Source: Klebsormidium nitens
Taxonomy: Eukaryota; Streptophyta; Klebsormidiophyceae; Klebsormidiales; Klebsormidiaceae
Direction of reading: 5' to 3'
DNA: 64,000 bases
NCBI GenBank assembly: GCA_000708835.1
Contig: DF236995.1
Coordinates: forward strand, 124,001 to 188,000
The notes beneath the pieces are model-generated. The model worked only from the letters and a program-made list of their open reading frames with translations, was not told the DNA's origin and ran no database searches. Shown in pieces: positions 50,690 through 61,649 of the stretch (position 1 is its first letter; each line of letters starts with the position of its first letter). A program made the translations under genes and the position numbers.

Positions 50690-52470
50690 ACCTGCTGTAG
50701 CAAAACGACGTCGAGCACACCTGGTTGACAGTGAGAATCTTCCAAACGGCAATAGCTTCAAGAAACCTAGGCTCGATCACGTGATGTACAATTACGTCCC
50801 TAGCTCTGACAACAATGGACACAGATGCGCGTTGCTATTCCGCTCGCCGGACGCTCCTGCTAAGTCTCACCGCGCCTGTAGGCGACTGGCACAAAATGTC
50901 ACGAGATCGAATAACCAATCGTTGATGCGTATGCTGATCTCTTGCATGCGATCGTATCGTCACCGCTACTGTTAACACGCGGGTCTGTCATATGAGCTCT
51001 GCATACAACATACGTACAGCTTTGCATGTATCCAGTGGTGGTGCAACATGTATCCGTGCGGGACCGAGTTCGGGATGGAAGTTATGTCATTGTAGCGCTG
51101 CCGGTATATGATATGAGCTAGCTAGGCATAAGTTATGGCCTTGAGTTGCCGGTCAGCAATTACCTTGCCAGTGCCCCAGAAGTTGCAGTGCCCCGGAATC
51201 ATATGGACGTACAGATGGTTGAAAATCGACTGAAGGATTGGATCGCGCGTGTCTAAATAACACAACAATGAGCCTGGAGCACAATGTTGCAACCGACTCA
51301 GTCTGGCACCGGTGCCAACTCGCGTCAGATCGGAGGCCCGCCCTGCCGCCTATTGGGCCCTGAGCAGTGCAAACTTCACTTATTGCCAGGGCGGGCCTAA
51401 ATTCAGCGGCCGCGTCAACTGAAATGCCTAATAGTATTATATATGGACCCCGGCCGGGACGAGTTAACTTAGTATAAGATCGAACGTACATGCATAGAGA
51501 TATACTATATACTGAGCCCGGCACAGTATATATCAATGTAAATTGGCGGCCAATATATCAATCACGATCATTGTATGCATGTACCGATCCGCGGCCTTGT
51601 CGGACCAAAGACAGGCCATGTGGCGCGCGCAGCTAGGCTCAACCACATGACAAATCATGCAGCTTTCAGCTCGATCTGCAAGATCGAGCTAGCTACATCA
51701 TTATTGAACGGGCCTGGCCCGGCCGGGTCCAAAAGTAGTGGCCGGATCCAAAGCACTTCCATGCGATGCAACTCAAACCGCGGCAGTGACTGGAAACTGA
51801 GGCTCCCCAGTTTTGCATCGGAAGAGGCTTGAAAGTAAGCGCTTAAGTTCAAGACTGACGTTGAGTGTGCCACAACGATTACAAGTCGGTATCGCGATTG
51901 CAGTCAGATCCAACCTCTCTCCAAATATCAGACGGCCTGCCTAGTCATTGCACACGCTTTACTGAGACTCACGGTCCCTATTTACCTTGTTCAGTTCGCC
52001 CGAATAATGAAAACCTGAATTGTACCCCAATGCAATGATCTCAAAGATGGCAACAAGCTCTTGCAAGCAGATGCGATCGGCCTCGGAACCTATTCAGGTG
52101 ACCTACACTGCTTCGATTTTTGCTAACTATGAACCACTCCTAGTACGCTCTTACCCGTTCACCTCTCTTTCCTTGCAACAATACTCCCCTCTTGCACGTT
52201 CGCAACCGGGTCTGATACTGTCCCCGCCACCTAACTGACTTGCAGCAACATATCGCATCCCCTCCTTGAGCCTATAATCGCGGACATCAAACCTATGCTA
52301 CTACGGCTGTGTCGCAATAGAGAAGATATTGCTGGGAATCGACGCTACCAAACCAACTCGATCCATGCCTTGACCCAGGCAAGTTGAACCAATTCTTTGT
52401 TGCTCAATCATCCCCCGGCTTTACACCGAGATGGTAACAGCCGACCCAAACGCAAGCTTTATGTCTGTAC
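50690..52470. other. Intergenic, nothing firm
   Basis: Apart from a possible 5S-like remnant (separate entry), I see GCCGG/GGCCGC-rich spots and short frames without support. Confidence 0.4.
51045..51115 (-). pseudogene. Possible 5S rRNA-like remnant (weak)
   Basis: On the minus strand, ATACCGGCAGCGCTACAATG followed by TTCCATCCCGAACTCGG recalls the 5' half of a 5S rRNA (ATACC..GCA..CTAATG..CC..ATCCCATCAGAACTCCG). The internal promoter box (AGTTAAGCGTGCTTGGGC in plants) is not recognisable and the 3' half is absent. It could be a decayed 5S copy or a 5S-derived SINE head, or chance. Confidence 0.25.
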
Positions 52471-52731
52471 ATGAAAACTCGTTATTCTGCGCCGCTGTCA
52501 TCTCCAGTGCGCCATGCATTTGCCCTACTTGAAACTTCGACAAGCCTATCCACATGTTCGACGAACAGCCAGTGTCCCCAACACATCTTGACCGCAACCA
52601 CCGTTGGAAACAGAACCACTCTAAACGCTGTCTTACTTGCGGCCCCCGGTAAGCGCAATACTAAAAGCTTCCACCTTCCCAGCCCGTTTAACATTTGCAA
52701 AACCACTCTTTCAGGACCAGCGCCGTCAGCT

Positions 52732-53141
52732 ATGGGCAAAGCTCCTCAGAACTCGCCAGCCGACGTCGTCCGCCGTCTCAGTAGTTCCACAGCGCCGCTG
52801 TTCAAATTCAAACCCGCAACCCGTCGACAAACCACCTCAGATCCGTCCACCCCTACTCAACCCAACAGTCTCTGTCCAAAACGCACGTGCCAGGCGCCCA
52901 CAACAACACCGCCACCGAGCATCTCCCAAACCCGTCGCTTAGCATTCTTCCAACCACCACTACACTTCCTGCTGCTAAGCGCTTCCAGTCCACCAAAACC
53001 GCCCGGCTGCATCCCAAAACGCTCGCCACCCTGTCCTCCGTCGGCAACTTCTCAAAAGCACGCCCGCCAAATGCCTCCTTAAACCCCTTCCTGGGCGCCG
53101 CCCAAAACCCCTCGCTAGGCACTTCTTCCTCCCCCTTCTGA
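52732..53141 (+). CDS. Possible small basic Ser/Pro/Thr-rich protein (weak)
   Basis: I do not recognise it. From an ATG at 52732 the frame reads MGKAPQNSPADVVRRLSSST with a serine/threonine/proline-rich, basic continuation; a second frame (52887-53141, ...TKTARLHPKTLATLSSVGNF...) ends just before the SINA gene. The two could be joined by a small intron or frameshift, but no clear splice pair was found. It could also be non-coding 3' flank of the SINA gene. Confidence 0.2.
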
Positions 53142-53150
53142 GACCCCTCG

Positions 53151-55703
53151 TCAGCTAGGCTTCTTCCCGTCCGAGAAGACGTACCCCTGCACCTTCCCTT
53201 GGACCTCCTTCCAGATGCGCCCGCTGAGCCGCAGCTTGAGCTCCTTGTGGTCCCCCCCCGACATGAAGAGCGCGAAATTGCGCGGGATGATCATGCCGTC
53301 GTTCGCGTCGCGGACCTTCCGGTGGCTGTCGCGGATGGTCCGGGGGACGCCCTGGAAGATAAGCTTGCGGCCCTCGCTGCCCACCTGGGGAAAAGGGGGA
53401 TGCTAGTCACATGTCAGCAATGAGGGGGAACAGCGGACACCAAAGAGGTCGATTTTCATGGCGAGTCTTGTCGCTCTCAACTCTCAACAGACCCGGACAA
53501 GAGTCAGCCAGTACCAGCAGGTCTGAATAGTCTTCAAGCAAGCTGACGCATCTCTGGGAGAGTTTTGGCCGGGAAAACGAACTGCCACCTCACCTCCAGG
53601 CTGCACCACAAGTCTCGCACAGTACAGAGACGCTCTACGTTTTCTACACAAAAGGGAGTTCCGCTAACTGTTAAAATTCCGCCCCTCACCTCCAGTCTCT
53701 ATCGGAAGCTCTACGCCTCGTCTTCCTTGCCCATGAAACGCTTAAGAATCCTGCACAAAAGCCAGACTCGCCAACTGGAGCCCAAAACCCGGACCAAAAC
53801 CTTCAGATTGTAACACCACCCCCCAAAAACCGGAAAAGCCTTGACGCCCTGCTGTCTCACCTCGAGGCTGTACCGGAAGCTCTGCGCCTCGTCCTCCTCG
53901 CCCATGAACCGCAGGAACGCCATGTAGACCGGCACCGTGCCCCCCTGCTGAAACGCCTCGAAGTGCAGGCAAAAGTGCTGCCCGAACGCCGTGAACACCG
54001 TCAGCATCCACGTGGCGTTCTCCACTTGAAGCGGGTCTTCTTTCACGTAGCGGTGGTTGAAGATCGGCCCGTGGTGCTTGTCGACTTTGTGGTCCTCGAG
54101 CAGGTGGGACACTAGGGCGGGGATGTCGCCGCTGACGGGGCACTCAGAGCCGGCGTAGGGGCAGTTGTACGGGCGGAACGTGCAGTCGGCCTCGTGCTTA
54201 ACCTGGGGGTTTCAAGAGGGGTCAGTCAGCAACCTTCTTCACTGATTTGTCACAACGAAGTTTACGCAGGCAGTTCGGTAACCTCACTTATTGTATTTCC
54301 ACATTCAGTTACTTGAATCTATATTGTCGCTTGATTGGGGAGTCACTCATCTTACAGATAGCTTCTTTGTTCGATTCGTGGTCTGTCCCGGCCAGGTCGC
54401 TGCTCTTTATTGTACTCGTGGTCTGTTTCAACCACGGTACTACTCGTTCGCCCAAGAGAGATGCAGAGCCTTGAACATACTCAGACAGAGCGCAACGTTG
54501 CTTCGATCCAGACGTCACTTCATATCCCTCATTGGTGTGCAAAAAGGACAGTAGAGTCGCAACACAAGAGCTAATAACCTCCCGGATTCGTCAACAAGGG
54601 GTTCAACACGGCACCTTCGGCATATGCACTGTTACATCGAGATCTTCAAGATTTACGTCTGGTGACTTCTACTGGGAACCCTCCCGGATCTTCCTCGGAA
54701 ACACCCCTGTCATAAAGAGGCTCGATAGTAGATTAACGACCCAACACCAGTACTCGAAGTATCGGTGTCCAGTTCCTCACCTTGTCGTAGAAGGTGCGCA
54801 CTTCGTGGCAGCCCTGCTTGCTGTACTTGCAGGGCATCTCGAGCGACTCGGCGACCTTCTCGAGCGCGAGGCAGCGGATATTGAAGTTGAGGAGCACGCG
54901 GCACGTGGGGCACCGGTGGTTCACCTGCTCCTTGCAGTTGTGGCACAGCGTGTGCCCGTTTGCGCACTGCAGAAGGAAGTGAAACACGTTATGACATGCT
55001 TGGAGGCATTGGCGCTGTCCACTGAACTCTGACAGGTGGGCAGACACTTGGCAACTTACTTACTGCAGTCCACTGAACTCTGACAGGTGGGCAGACACTT
55101 GGCAACTTACTTACTGCACAAGGGCTTTGTCAACTTCTGTGAACATGCGGCACTGTCAAATGAATTTTGCTGTACGGCAGGAGGGTGTCAGTTCGGCATG
55201 TTCTTAGAGCCACAGGCAATGCTGTGGCAACATGACAGATTTTCGTCCCAACTTTTCAGCGAGGATGAGCAAAGCGATTTTACAAGGCACTACAGCGGAC
55301 CCAGACCTCCACAAAAGAGTTTTTGAGTAAGCGAAGGATACCTCGAGGAAGTCTATGCATGAACCTGCCCCCAGCGACCAGCAGACTTCTGCAAAGATCT
55401 TCAACGAATTGCAGAAATCCAAGAGGAACAGTGGCTTCTTGCCTGATAGATAGGAGGCAGCATTGCTTCCGTGCAGACTGGACACTCGAGTAACTCGTGA
55501 ACTCGGACCGCCTCAGAGTGGGGCAGGCCTCGGCCCACCCCCCCACCCTGGTGCTTCCACATGGCCTTGGACACTACGGACTGCTCTCCTGCGTGACCGA
55601 CCCCGTCAATCGTCCGCGCAACCTGCAGAAGCGCGAGCTTCCTGTCATGCATGGGAGGGAAACAGAGGCATGCAAGGCGTTGATTCTCAAATGGAAAGGG
55701 CAC
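53151..55703 (-). CDS. SINA-type RING E3 ubiquitin ligase (SIAH/SINAT family)
   Basis: Four exons, 55443-55703, 54781-54966, 53861-54202 and 53151-53384, join in phase to about 340 residues. SINA proteins are RING E3 ligases that bind substrates through a C-terminal TRAF-like domain. Visible: the RING finger ELLECPVCTEAMLPPIYQ / CANGHTLCHNCKEQV / HRCPTCR; NIRCLALEKVAESLEMPCKY; the SINA zinc fingers (GCHEVRTFYDKVKHEADC, CPVSGDIPALVSHLLEDHKV); the TRAF-like part FNHRYVKEDPLQVENATWML, FCLHFEAFQQGGTVPVYMAF, LRFMGEEDEA, then IFQGVPRTIRDSHRKVRDAN, IPRNFALFMSGGDHKELKLR and GRIWKE. Intron 1 begins with GC (CAG then GCAAGA), splitting the RING between ..PPIYQ and CANGH.. as in plant SINATs. Start codon uncertain: 55703 is the first ATG; a later one near MWKHQGG is possible. 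Confidence 0.93.
53590..53770 (-). repeat. Donor-side echoes of SINA exon 3
   Basis: The donor end of exon 3 (53861-53925; LRFMGEEDEAQSFRYSLE) recurs in the intron at about 53695-53760: on the plus strand CTCACCTCCAGTCTCTATCG plus GAAGCTCTACGCCTCGTCTT, readable as RFMGKEDEA with a disrupted tail, offset about 165 bp. A fainter third copy (CTCACCTCCAGGCTGCACCA) lies near 53590-53640. Confidence 0.8.
55017..55118 (+). repeat. Perfect 51-bp tandem duplication in SINA intron 1
   Basis: Bases 55017-55067 and 55068-55118 are identical (GTCCACTGAACTCTGACAGG...CTTACTTACTGCA). Perfect identity means a very recent duplication, or an assembly artefact. Confidence 0.95.
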
Positions 55704-58030
55704 CTAAGCATTGTGGCGTGCCTATTTTGTTCGTCCCATCTTTGCAAAAATCCGCCAGTCTGCAATCAGCACACCTGCAAGGCGCTTCGGAAGATTCAGG
55801 TAGGTGGACAGATGATTCAGAGAAGCACTACGGGGTGAATGGTTGGCTCTTGACGGCACGAAAAGTCAAAGTAATCAGAAGGAACTGAAGTACCCAAAGT
55901 GTTGAGGAGGCTCTTCCTAAAAGCTAACTCGCCTAAGGTTTCATGTAAGGCCTCCGTGGACAAACACCACAGCACGCCCAGCCCTCTGCATCTAGGAAGA
56001 GTACACCGACAGGCACATACGGCCATATCTGCTGAGCAGCACCTTCAGACACCAAGGATGGCAATGCAGAGGCACAGAACAGTGCCGATCGTCAAAGTTC
56101 CACAATTTCTTCTTCGCAAGACATCCTCCTCTGAGTGACAAGTTGGTCACGGAGGAACTTTGTGGCTTGATGAAGGCTTCGACAACAAGTTGGCAGGTGA
56201 ACATCATTTCAGAGTTGCGAAGAGGAGGAGCACGAGGATATGGCCAAGACAACAGTTGCATGTATTTTAAGCTACGTCATGGATAACTGAGTAACGGCAA
56301 AGCAACATCCCAAGCCCTTGACCTCCAGGCGAGGTTGATCGACAAAATCGCATCTATGCACAAGACACCGGTCTCTGCATCACATACTCAGTACAATTAG
56401 AACGACTTGGTCATACGACTAGAATCACGTAGTCATAGAGTACGATCAAGTAGTACAAGTCTAGACGGAGGCTCACCTTGCTGCTACTGCTGATAGACGG
56501 GGGTGCGCTGCTCTCCGGCTCTGAACAGACAGCGGTTCTAATCACCTTTGGGGATTGCTGGGCCATCAAGACCCCAGGAAACCCTTGGTGGGACCTTGCG
56601 ACGCCCTCCGAACAATCTGCATGAGGCAACCTGATGTGAGTATGCACAGTGTCTGCAGTGAGGACCACCTAAAACTGTGCACTGCTTCCCAGTGTCCAGA
56701 TTTTATGTCAGTCTCCAAGTCACTTGAGTTGAGAGATAACTTCAAACTGGAGAACTAAGATATCTGGTGACAGTGTGTTAGCTTTTATGCCCCGAGAGAA
56801 TGGCCACTAGGCAACGCTGCCTGACTGAATGCTGAAGTTGGGGTGGCCATAGATTCCTACACGGGGCGGCACCTCCAACTTGTGACGACTCGCATGCTTG
56901 CGTCCTATCAGAAGGAAACGGAACTTCGGCTACCCATCTTAACATCGGATCAGACCATCCTGCAACAATGCCAAAAAGAAAAGGGCCAGTGTCCTCACAT
57001 GTGCAGCTAACAAGAAGCTCTGCTCAGCGCCATCAGAGAAGCGATACCACCAGCCGCACCGGCATTGTTTAGGACAACCAATAATAGTGAGCTCCACCTA
57101 GTCCTTATAAGTCCTTCATGAAGCCCTAGGCTGTTTGTTCTGCATCTCAACCTGGTTGACATATACACCGCAGAGCCAGCTGCTCCCACCTTCTTCCACA
57201 CGAAGAAGATGAGCTTTTTACCCTTGCGAGGCCTCGTCACTCTTTGAAATCTTAGCTAACAATAGATCCTCACTACCTCAGCTGTCTCAGCATTCAAAAG
57301 CACCAAATGCAGGCAAGTGAGCTCGTGGAATGCACCATGTGAGCGCCAATGCCCGTCCAGTAGCCAGCTCTTCAAAAGGCACGGCAGCCATGATCATGCC
57401 AAATGGGGCACCCTGCGGCTTTTCCTCATTGTCATGGGAGTAACGCGACTCCGCATTCATATTGCTGCTTTTTTTGAGGCAGCCTTATCAAACTTTTAAC
57501 GGAATATGTTTTCTTTCATAAGTGCAATAAGAATGGGGCTGTCCTTGCATGTAAATTATCGTTATTCTTGAAGCTTCGTCCTCTGAAGTTGTATGATCAC
57601 GGTTATACTCGTATACATTGTGAATTCAAAGAATTTGAGCTCCACTTTGACAACTGCGTTCGCAATTCACGGGATTTGTGGCGGGACTCCACTCATGATT
57701 CAGCGCAGTCAACCCTTCTTTGACCGCAAGATACAATTTACTTACCATCGACGGTTCCTACGTTCTTCTAGCTGTCTGTTTTCAGCAATGGAGCCAGTGC
57801 CGTCGATCCTATCAACGGCTTACAACCTTCCAGGCTCGTCCAATCACCATTAATACGTTACCTGGAGGTTACCGGTCCACAGCGACGTAACCCTTCGGTT
57901 ACCAGGAGGACCCGCAGTCGACTGAAGCCCAGAAACCGGGTCGACGGGGTTGTCTAACCAGATCTGCAAAAATTGCTGTATGCTGCGTGACATTTGGTGC
58001 CGTCGACGTCTACATCGGACGGTTGCAGAC
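55704..58030. other. Intergenic between divergent SINA and EF-1alpha genes
   Basis: The promoter of the minus-strand SINA gene lies at the left side and that of EF-1alpha at the right. No gene is supported between; short frames only. Confidence 0.4.
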
Positions 58031-58033
58031 CTA

Positions 58034-58041
58034 TTATAAAA
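58034..58041 (+). promoter_or_regulatory. TATA box of the EF-1alpha gene
   Basis: TTATAAAA stands in front of a pyrimidine/AC-rich leader that begins about 30 bp downstream (58065-58070) and runs into a 5' leader intron. This is the arrangement expected of a strongly expressed plant EF-1alpha promoter. Confidence 0.6.
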
Positions 58042-58192
58042 CCGTAGATCCACAGCATTGCTTCGCAAGATTCTTCCTTGTTTGAGAAGAAAATACACCT
58101 CGTCCTTTTGCTGCTTCGATCTTCCTGCGAACTGCTTGCGTGCGCCATCAGGACGCACAGCCTTACAAGCAAAGCCTTCGTCGCTATCAAAG

Positions 58193-58528
58193 GTGAGGGA
58201 GATTTGCCTCTTTCCCCTTTTTGATTTGAGTTGTGTGTCCAAGTGTTGTGGCGGTGAGTAAACAAGGTTTTCGAGGGAGTTTTTATCATCACTTGCAACT
58301 TTTGCAAAAGGATCCTGCTCTTGCTTGCCTTTCTTGCTTTATTTCTCCAGGGGGACTCTGCATTATCAACTTTGCTTGCATTCGAAGCTTCGTTAGCAGA
58401 TTGTCAGGGTGTTTTAGTGTATGTCAGCCATTACCGCTCATCCTCGTTGTTATGGCTTGTTGCTTGTTCAGAAGCAGGTGCTGCTGCTTCTGCTCATAAT
58501 ATTCACTGTTTGCTTTCCTCTGCTGCAG
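58193..58528 (+). other. 5' leader intron of the EF-1alpha gene
   Basis: Leader sequence ends CTATCAAAG before GTGAGG (58193); the acceptor TGCTGCAG ends at 58528, nine bases before the ATG. Plant EF-1alpha genes typically have such an intron in the leader, where it enhances expression; placement here rests on splice consensus and that precedent. Confidence 0.75.
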
Positions 58529-58537
58529 TTCGCAATC

Positions 58538-61401
58538 ATGGGTAAGGAGAAGGTGCATATCAACATTGTGGTCATTGGACATGTCGACTCCGGCAAGTCC
58601 ACGACCACCGGCCACTTGATCTACCAGCTGGGTGGGATTGACAAGCGTGTGATTGAGAGGTTCGAGAAGGAGGCTGCTGAGATGAACAAGAGGTCCTTCA
58701 AGTACGCCTGGGTGCTGGACAAGCTCAAGGCCGAGCGCGAGCGCGGTATCACCATTGATATTGCCCTGTGGAAGTTCGAGACCACCAAGTACTACTGCAC
58801 GGTTATCGACGCCCCTGGACATCGCGATTTCATCAAGAACATGATTACGGGGACCTCGCAGGTACAGCTCCCTTTCCCAGGCACATGTTTGATCCAGGGT
58901 ATCGGTGCAGGAGATGAACATGTTTGGAGCATTTATATGCAGCTGCACAGGTGTTTGCATGTTATGTCGCCTTGTTCTAAGTTACTCTCAGGTTTGTGAT
59001 GCTTGTGCTGTTGGGTATGCCTGACATCTCTAGAAGATGGATCCGATTTCTGACAGAGTTTCCATCTGTGCAGGCGGACTGCGCTGTGCTCATTATTGAT
59101 TCCACCACGGGAGGTTTTGAGGCTGGTATCTCCAAGGATGGCCAGACCCGTGAGCATGCTCTTCTTGCTTTCACTCTGGGAGTGAAGCAGATGATCTGCG
59201 GTCTGAACAAGGTGAGCAGTGACTGGTCTGGACAAACAAAGGGTTGACTGCTTGGTGCAATTTGTTGTCAGTACCAAGTATAGGAGATGGTAATGGTTGT
59301 AGGAGCTTTGGTTGAAACATTAGCTGCAGTTGGCTCTGCATATTACATCAACAGTTGCGTTATGCGGGATGCTCGGAGCAGTGAGCAGTGGTTTGCTATT
59401 CTGCGGAGTTGGCTGCTTGGTAATGGTGCTCTTCTGCAGCTACAATACTTAACCCATCTCGTCTGTGTCATGTACCCTGCTGATGGACACAAAGCAAATT
59501 TCTCCAGATCAGCTGCTCACTAATGTGTCCTGGGGTTGCATATTCCTCAAAAGGAGGTGTTGGTCACTGAAACACAGCCACAGTTAGTTTCGAATTTAGC
59601 GAGGATTGAGCGCTGCCTCTGATATTAATTGTTGACATCTTGGATGCTCACCGTAACTCCTGACTTTCGCTGCAGATGGACGCCACCACCCCCAAGTACA
59701 GCAAGTCCCGCTATGAGGAAATCGTGAAGGAGGTGTCCACCTACCTCAAGCGTGTCGGCTACAACCCCGAGAAGATTCCTTTCGTTCCCATCTCCGGTTT
59801 CGAGGGTGACAACATGATCACCCGCTCCACCAACCTGGACTGGTACAAGGGTCCCACTCTTCTGGAGGCTCTCGACAACCTGTCTGAGCCCAAGCGTCCC
59901 TCTGACAAGCCCCTCAGGCTGCCACTCCAGGACGTGTACAAGATTGGTGGTATTGGCACAGTCCCGGTGGGCCGTGTCGAGACCGGTGTGATCAAGCCCG
60001 GTATGGTTGTGTGCTTCGCCCCCTCTGGCCTGACCACTGAAGTCAAGTCTGTGGAGATGCACCACGAGTCCCTGCCTGAGGCTCTTCCCGGCGACAACGT
60101 CGGCTTCAACGTCAAGAACGTGTCGGTGAAGGAGCTGAAGAGAGGGTTCGTTGCCTCTGACTCGAAGAACGACCCCGCCAAGGAGTGCGCCAACTTCACT
60201 GCCCAGGTAAGCGATCTGTGCGCTGGTTGGGCTGTTGTCAGAAATTTAAATCGGGGTTTTGAGATGGTCGTAGGATGGCGTTGCGAGGATGACTCATACC
60301 AGCGCTGCAGTTAATTGGCAATGGTTGCCTGCAGTTTGTTGCATTTTGTCGGCACTGCAAAACGCAGACCGCGCAAAATGCAGATACGGCTTGCTGGTTC
60401 CTGCATGCCATAACTAGTTCGTAGCTTGTCCTTCCATTGATTTAGGGTTTCTTTTTCCTTGGTTTTGCATTCAAAGAAGTGCTGATTTGCCCTGCCCCAA
60501 CTTTATAGTGAAGGTTTAATGCCAAAAAATGGCATAGGTCTTAGTTACAATGCGGCGTAGTTAGCTAGGGTTTGTGACAAGGAAGGGCGGAGCCTGGCTG
60601 GTGGCATGCAGTTTGCATGTGACAAGCGTGGTATCACTGATTTACCCCTTTCATGTATGCACCAAATGGTCGAGTATTTTGCAGTGGTGGTCATGCAACC
60701 TATGAGAGCAGAAGTGTACAGCATTGGGATCAGGCAATCATTGGTTTCGCGGATTGTCCGTAGACCTGTTCTTCCTGGACAGTGCAAGGTGTTGCATTTT
60801 CCTATTTCATTTCTGGTTTTCTTGTTTCATTTCTCAAAAAAATTCATTTCTGTAGCGTCTTCAATCCTCCTTTGTTTTATCCAAACTGTTGATGAATATA
60901 ATCCACTCCATTTGGTTCCTACTAGTCTGCTTTCTTCTCATCCCATGTTTGCTGCCACTTTAAACATGTCTGCTCCTCTTCCAGAGAACAGTAATGGAAA
61001 GAATGGTCTGCCTGAACTGCTCACTAACTTCGGTGACCCCTCTTCCACAGGTCATCATCATGAACCACCCGGGCCAAATCGGCAACGGCTACGCCCCCGT
61101 GCTGGACTGCCACACCTCCCACATCGCCGTCAAGTTCTCGGAGATCCTGACCAAGGTCGACAGGCGTTCCGGCAAGGAGCTCGAGAAGGAGCCCAAGTTC
61201 GTGAAGAACGGAGACGCCTGCTTCGTCAAGATGATTCCCACCAAGCCCATGTGCGTGGAGACCTTCGCTGAGTACCCCCCCCTGGGGCGCTTCGCCGTGC
61301 GTGACATGAGGCAAACCGTGGCCGTCGGTGTCATCAAGGCCGTCGAGAAGAAGGATGCGACCGGCGCCAAGGTGACCAAGGCCGCCCAGAAGAAGAAGTG
61401 A
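58538..61401 (+). CDS. EF1A: Translation elongation factor 1-alpha (eEF1A)
   Basis: Four coding exons, 58538-58861, 59074-59211, 59676-60206 and 61051-61401, join in phase to 447 residues, the normal plant length. eEF1A-GTP delivers aminoacyl-tRNA to the ribosome. GTP-binding motifs are intact: GHVDSGKST (residues 14-22), DAPGHRD, and NKMD split exactly between exons 2 and 3; [20 protein letters not shown] is the switch I region. Plant character shows in [40 protein letters not shown] and the lysine-rich tail ending AAQKKK. Intron 3 is long (844 bp). Strongly biased GC-rich third positions agree with high expression. Presence of eEF1A, not EFL, favours a streptophyte over most chlorophytes. 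Confidence 0.98.
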
Positions 61402-61612
61402 AGGGGCCTGCAGGAGTGGGGGGAGGGGGGTGGTCCTTCCGAACCCCACTGCCAGGGGGCTGCCAAGAGTTGGGTGGCGGAGGAAAGTGGTATGCTCGCA
61501 AGACTTCCCTCGCTGCCGTTTCTTCGTAGGCTGCTGTTAGCTCAGCGGCGGCAGAACTGGGTTTTGGATAGGCGGTGGCGAGGCCACGGGGAGTTCCACG
61601 CATTTGCGGGGG

Positions 61613-61634
61613 GGTTTAGGGTTTAGGGATTTGG
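61613..61634 (+). repeat. Short interstitial telomere-like repeat (TTTAGGG x2)
   Basis: GGGTTTAGGGTTTAGGGATT lies in the probable 3' untranslated region of EF-1alpha. TTTAGGG is the plant-type telomere unit; two units are also compatible with chance or with a telo-box-like element. Confidence 0.5.
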
Positions 61635-61649
61635 GCTCCAGTGGAAGCA

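Noticed and set aside
61024-61449. Minus-strand leucine/glycine-rich open frame of 141 codons
   Set aside because: Exact antisense of the last EF-1alpha exon, caused by its strong codon bias.
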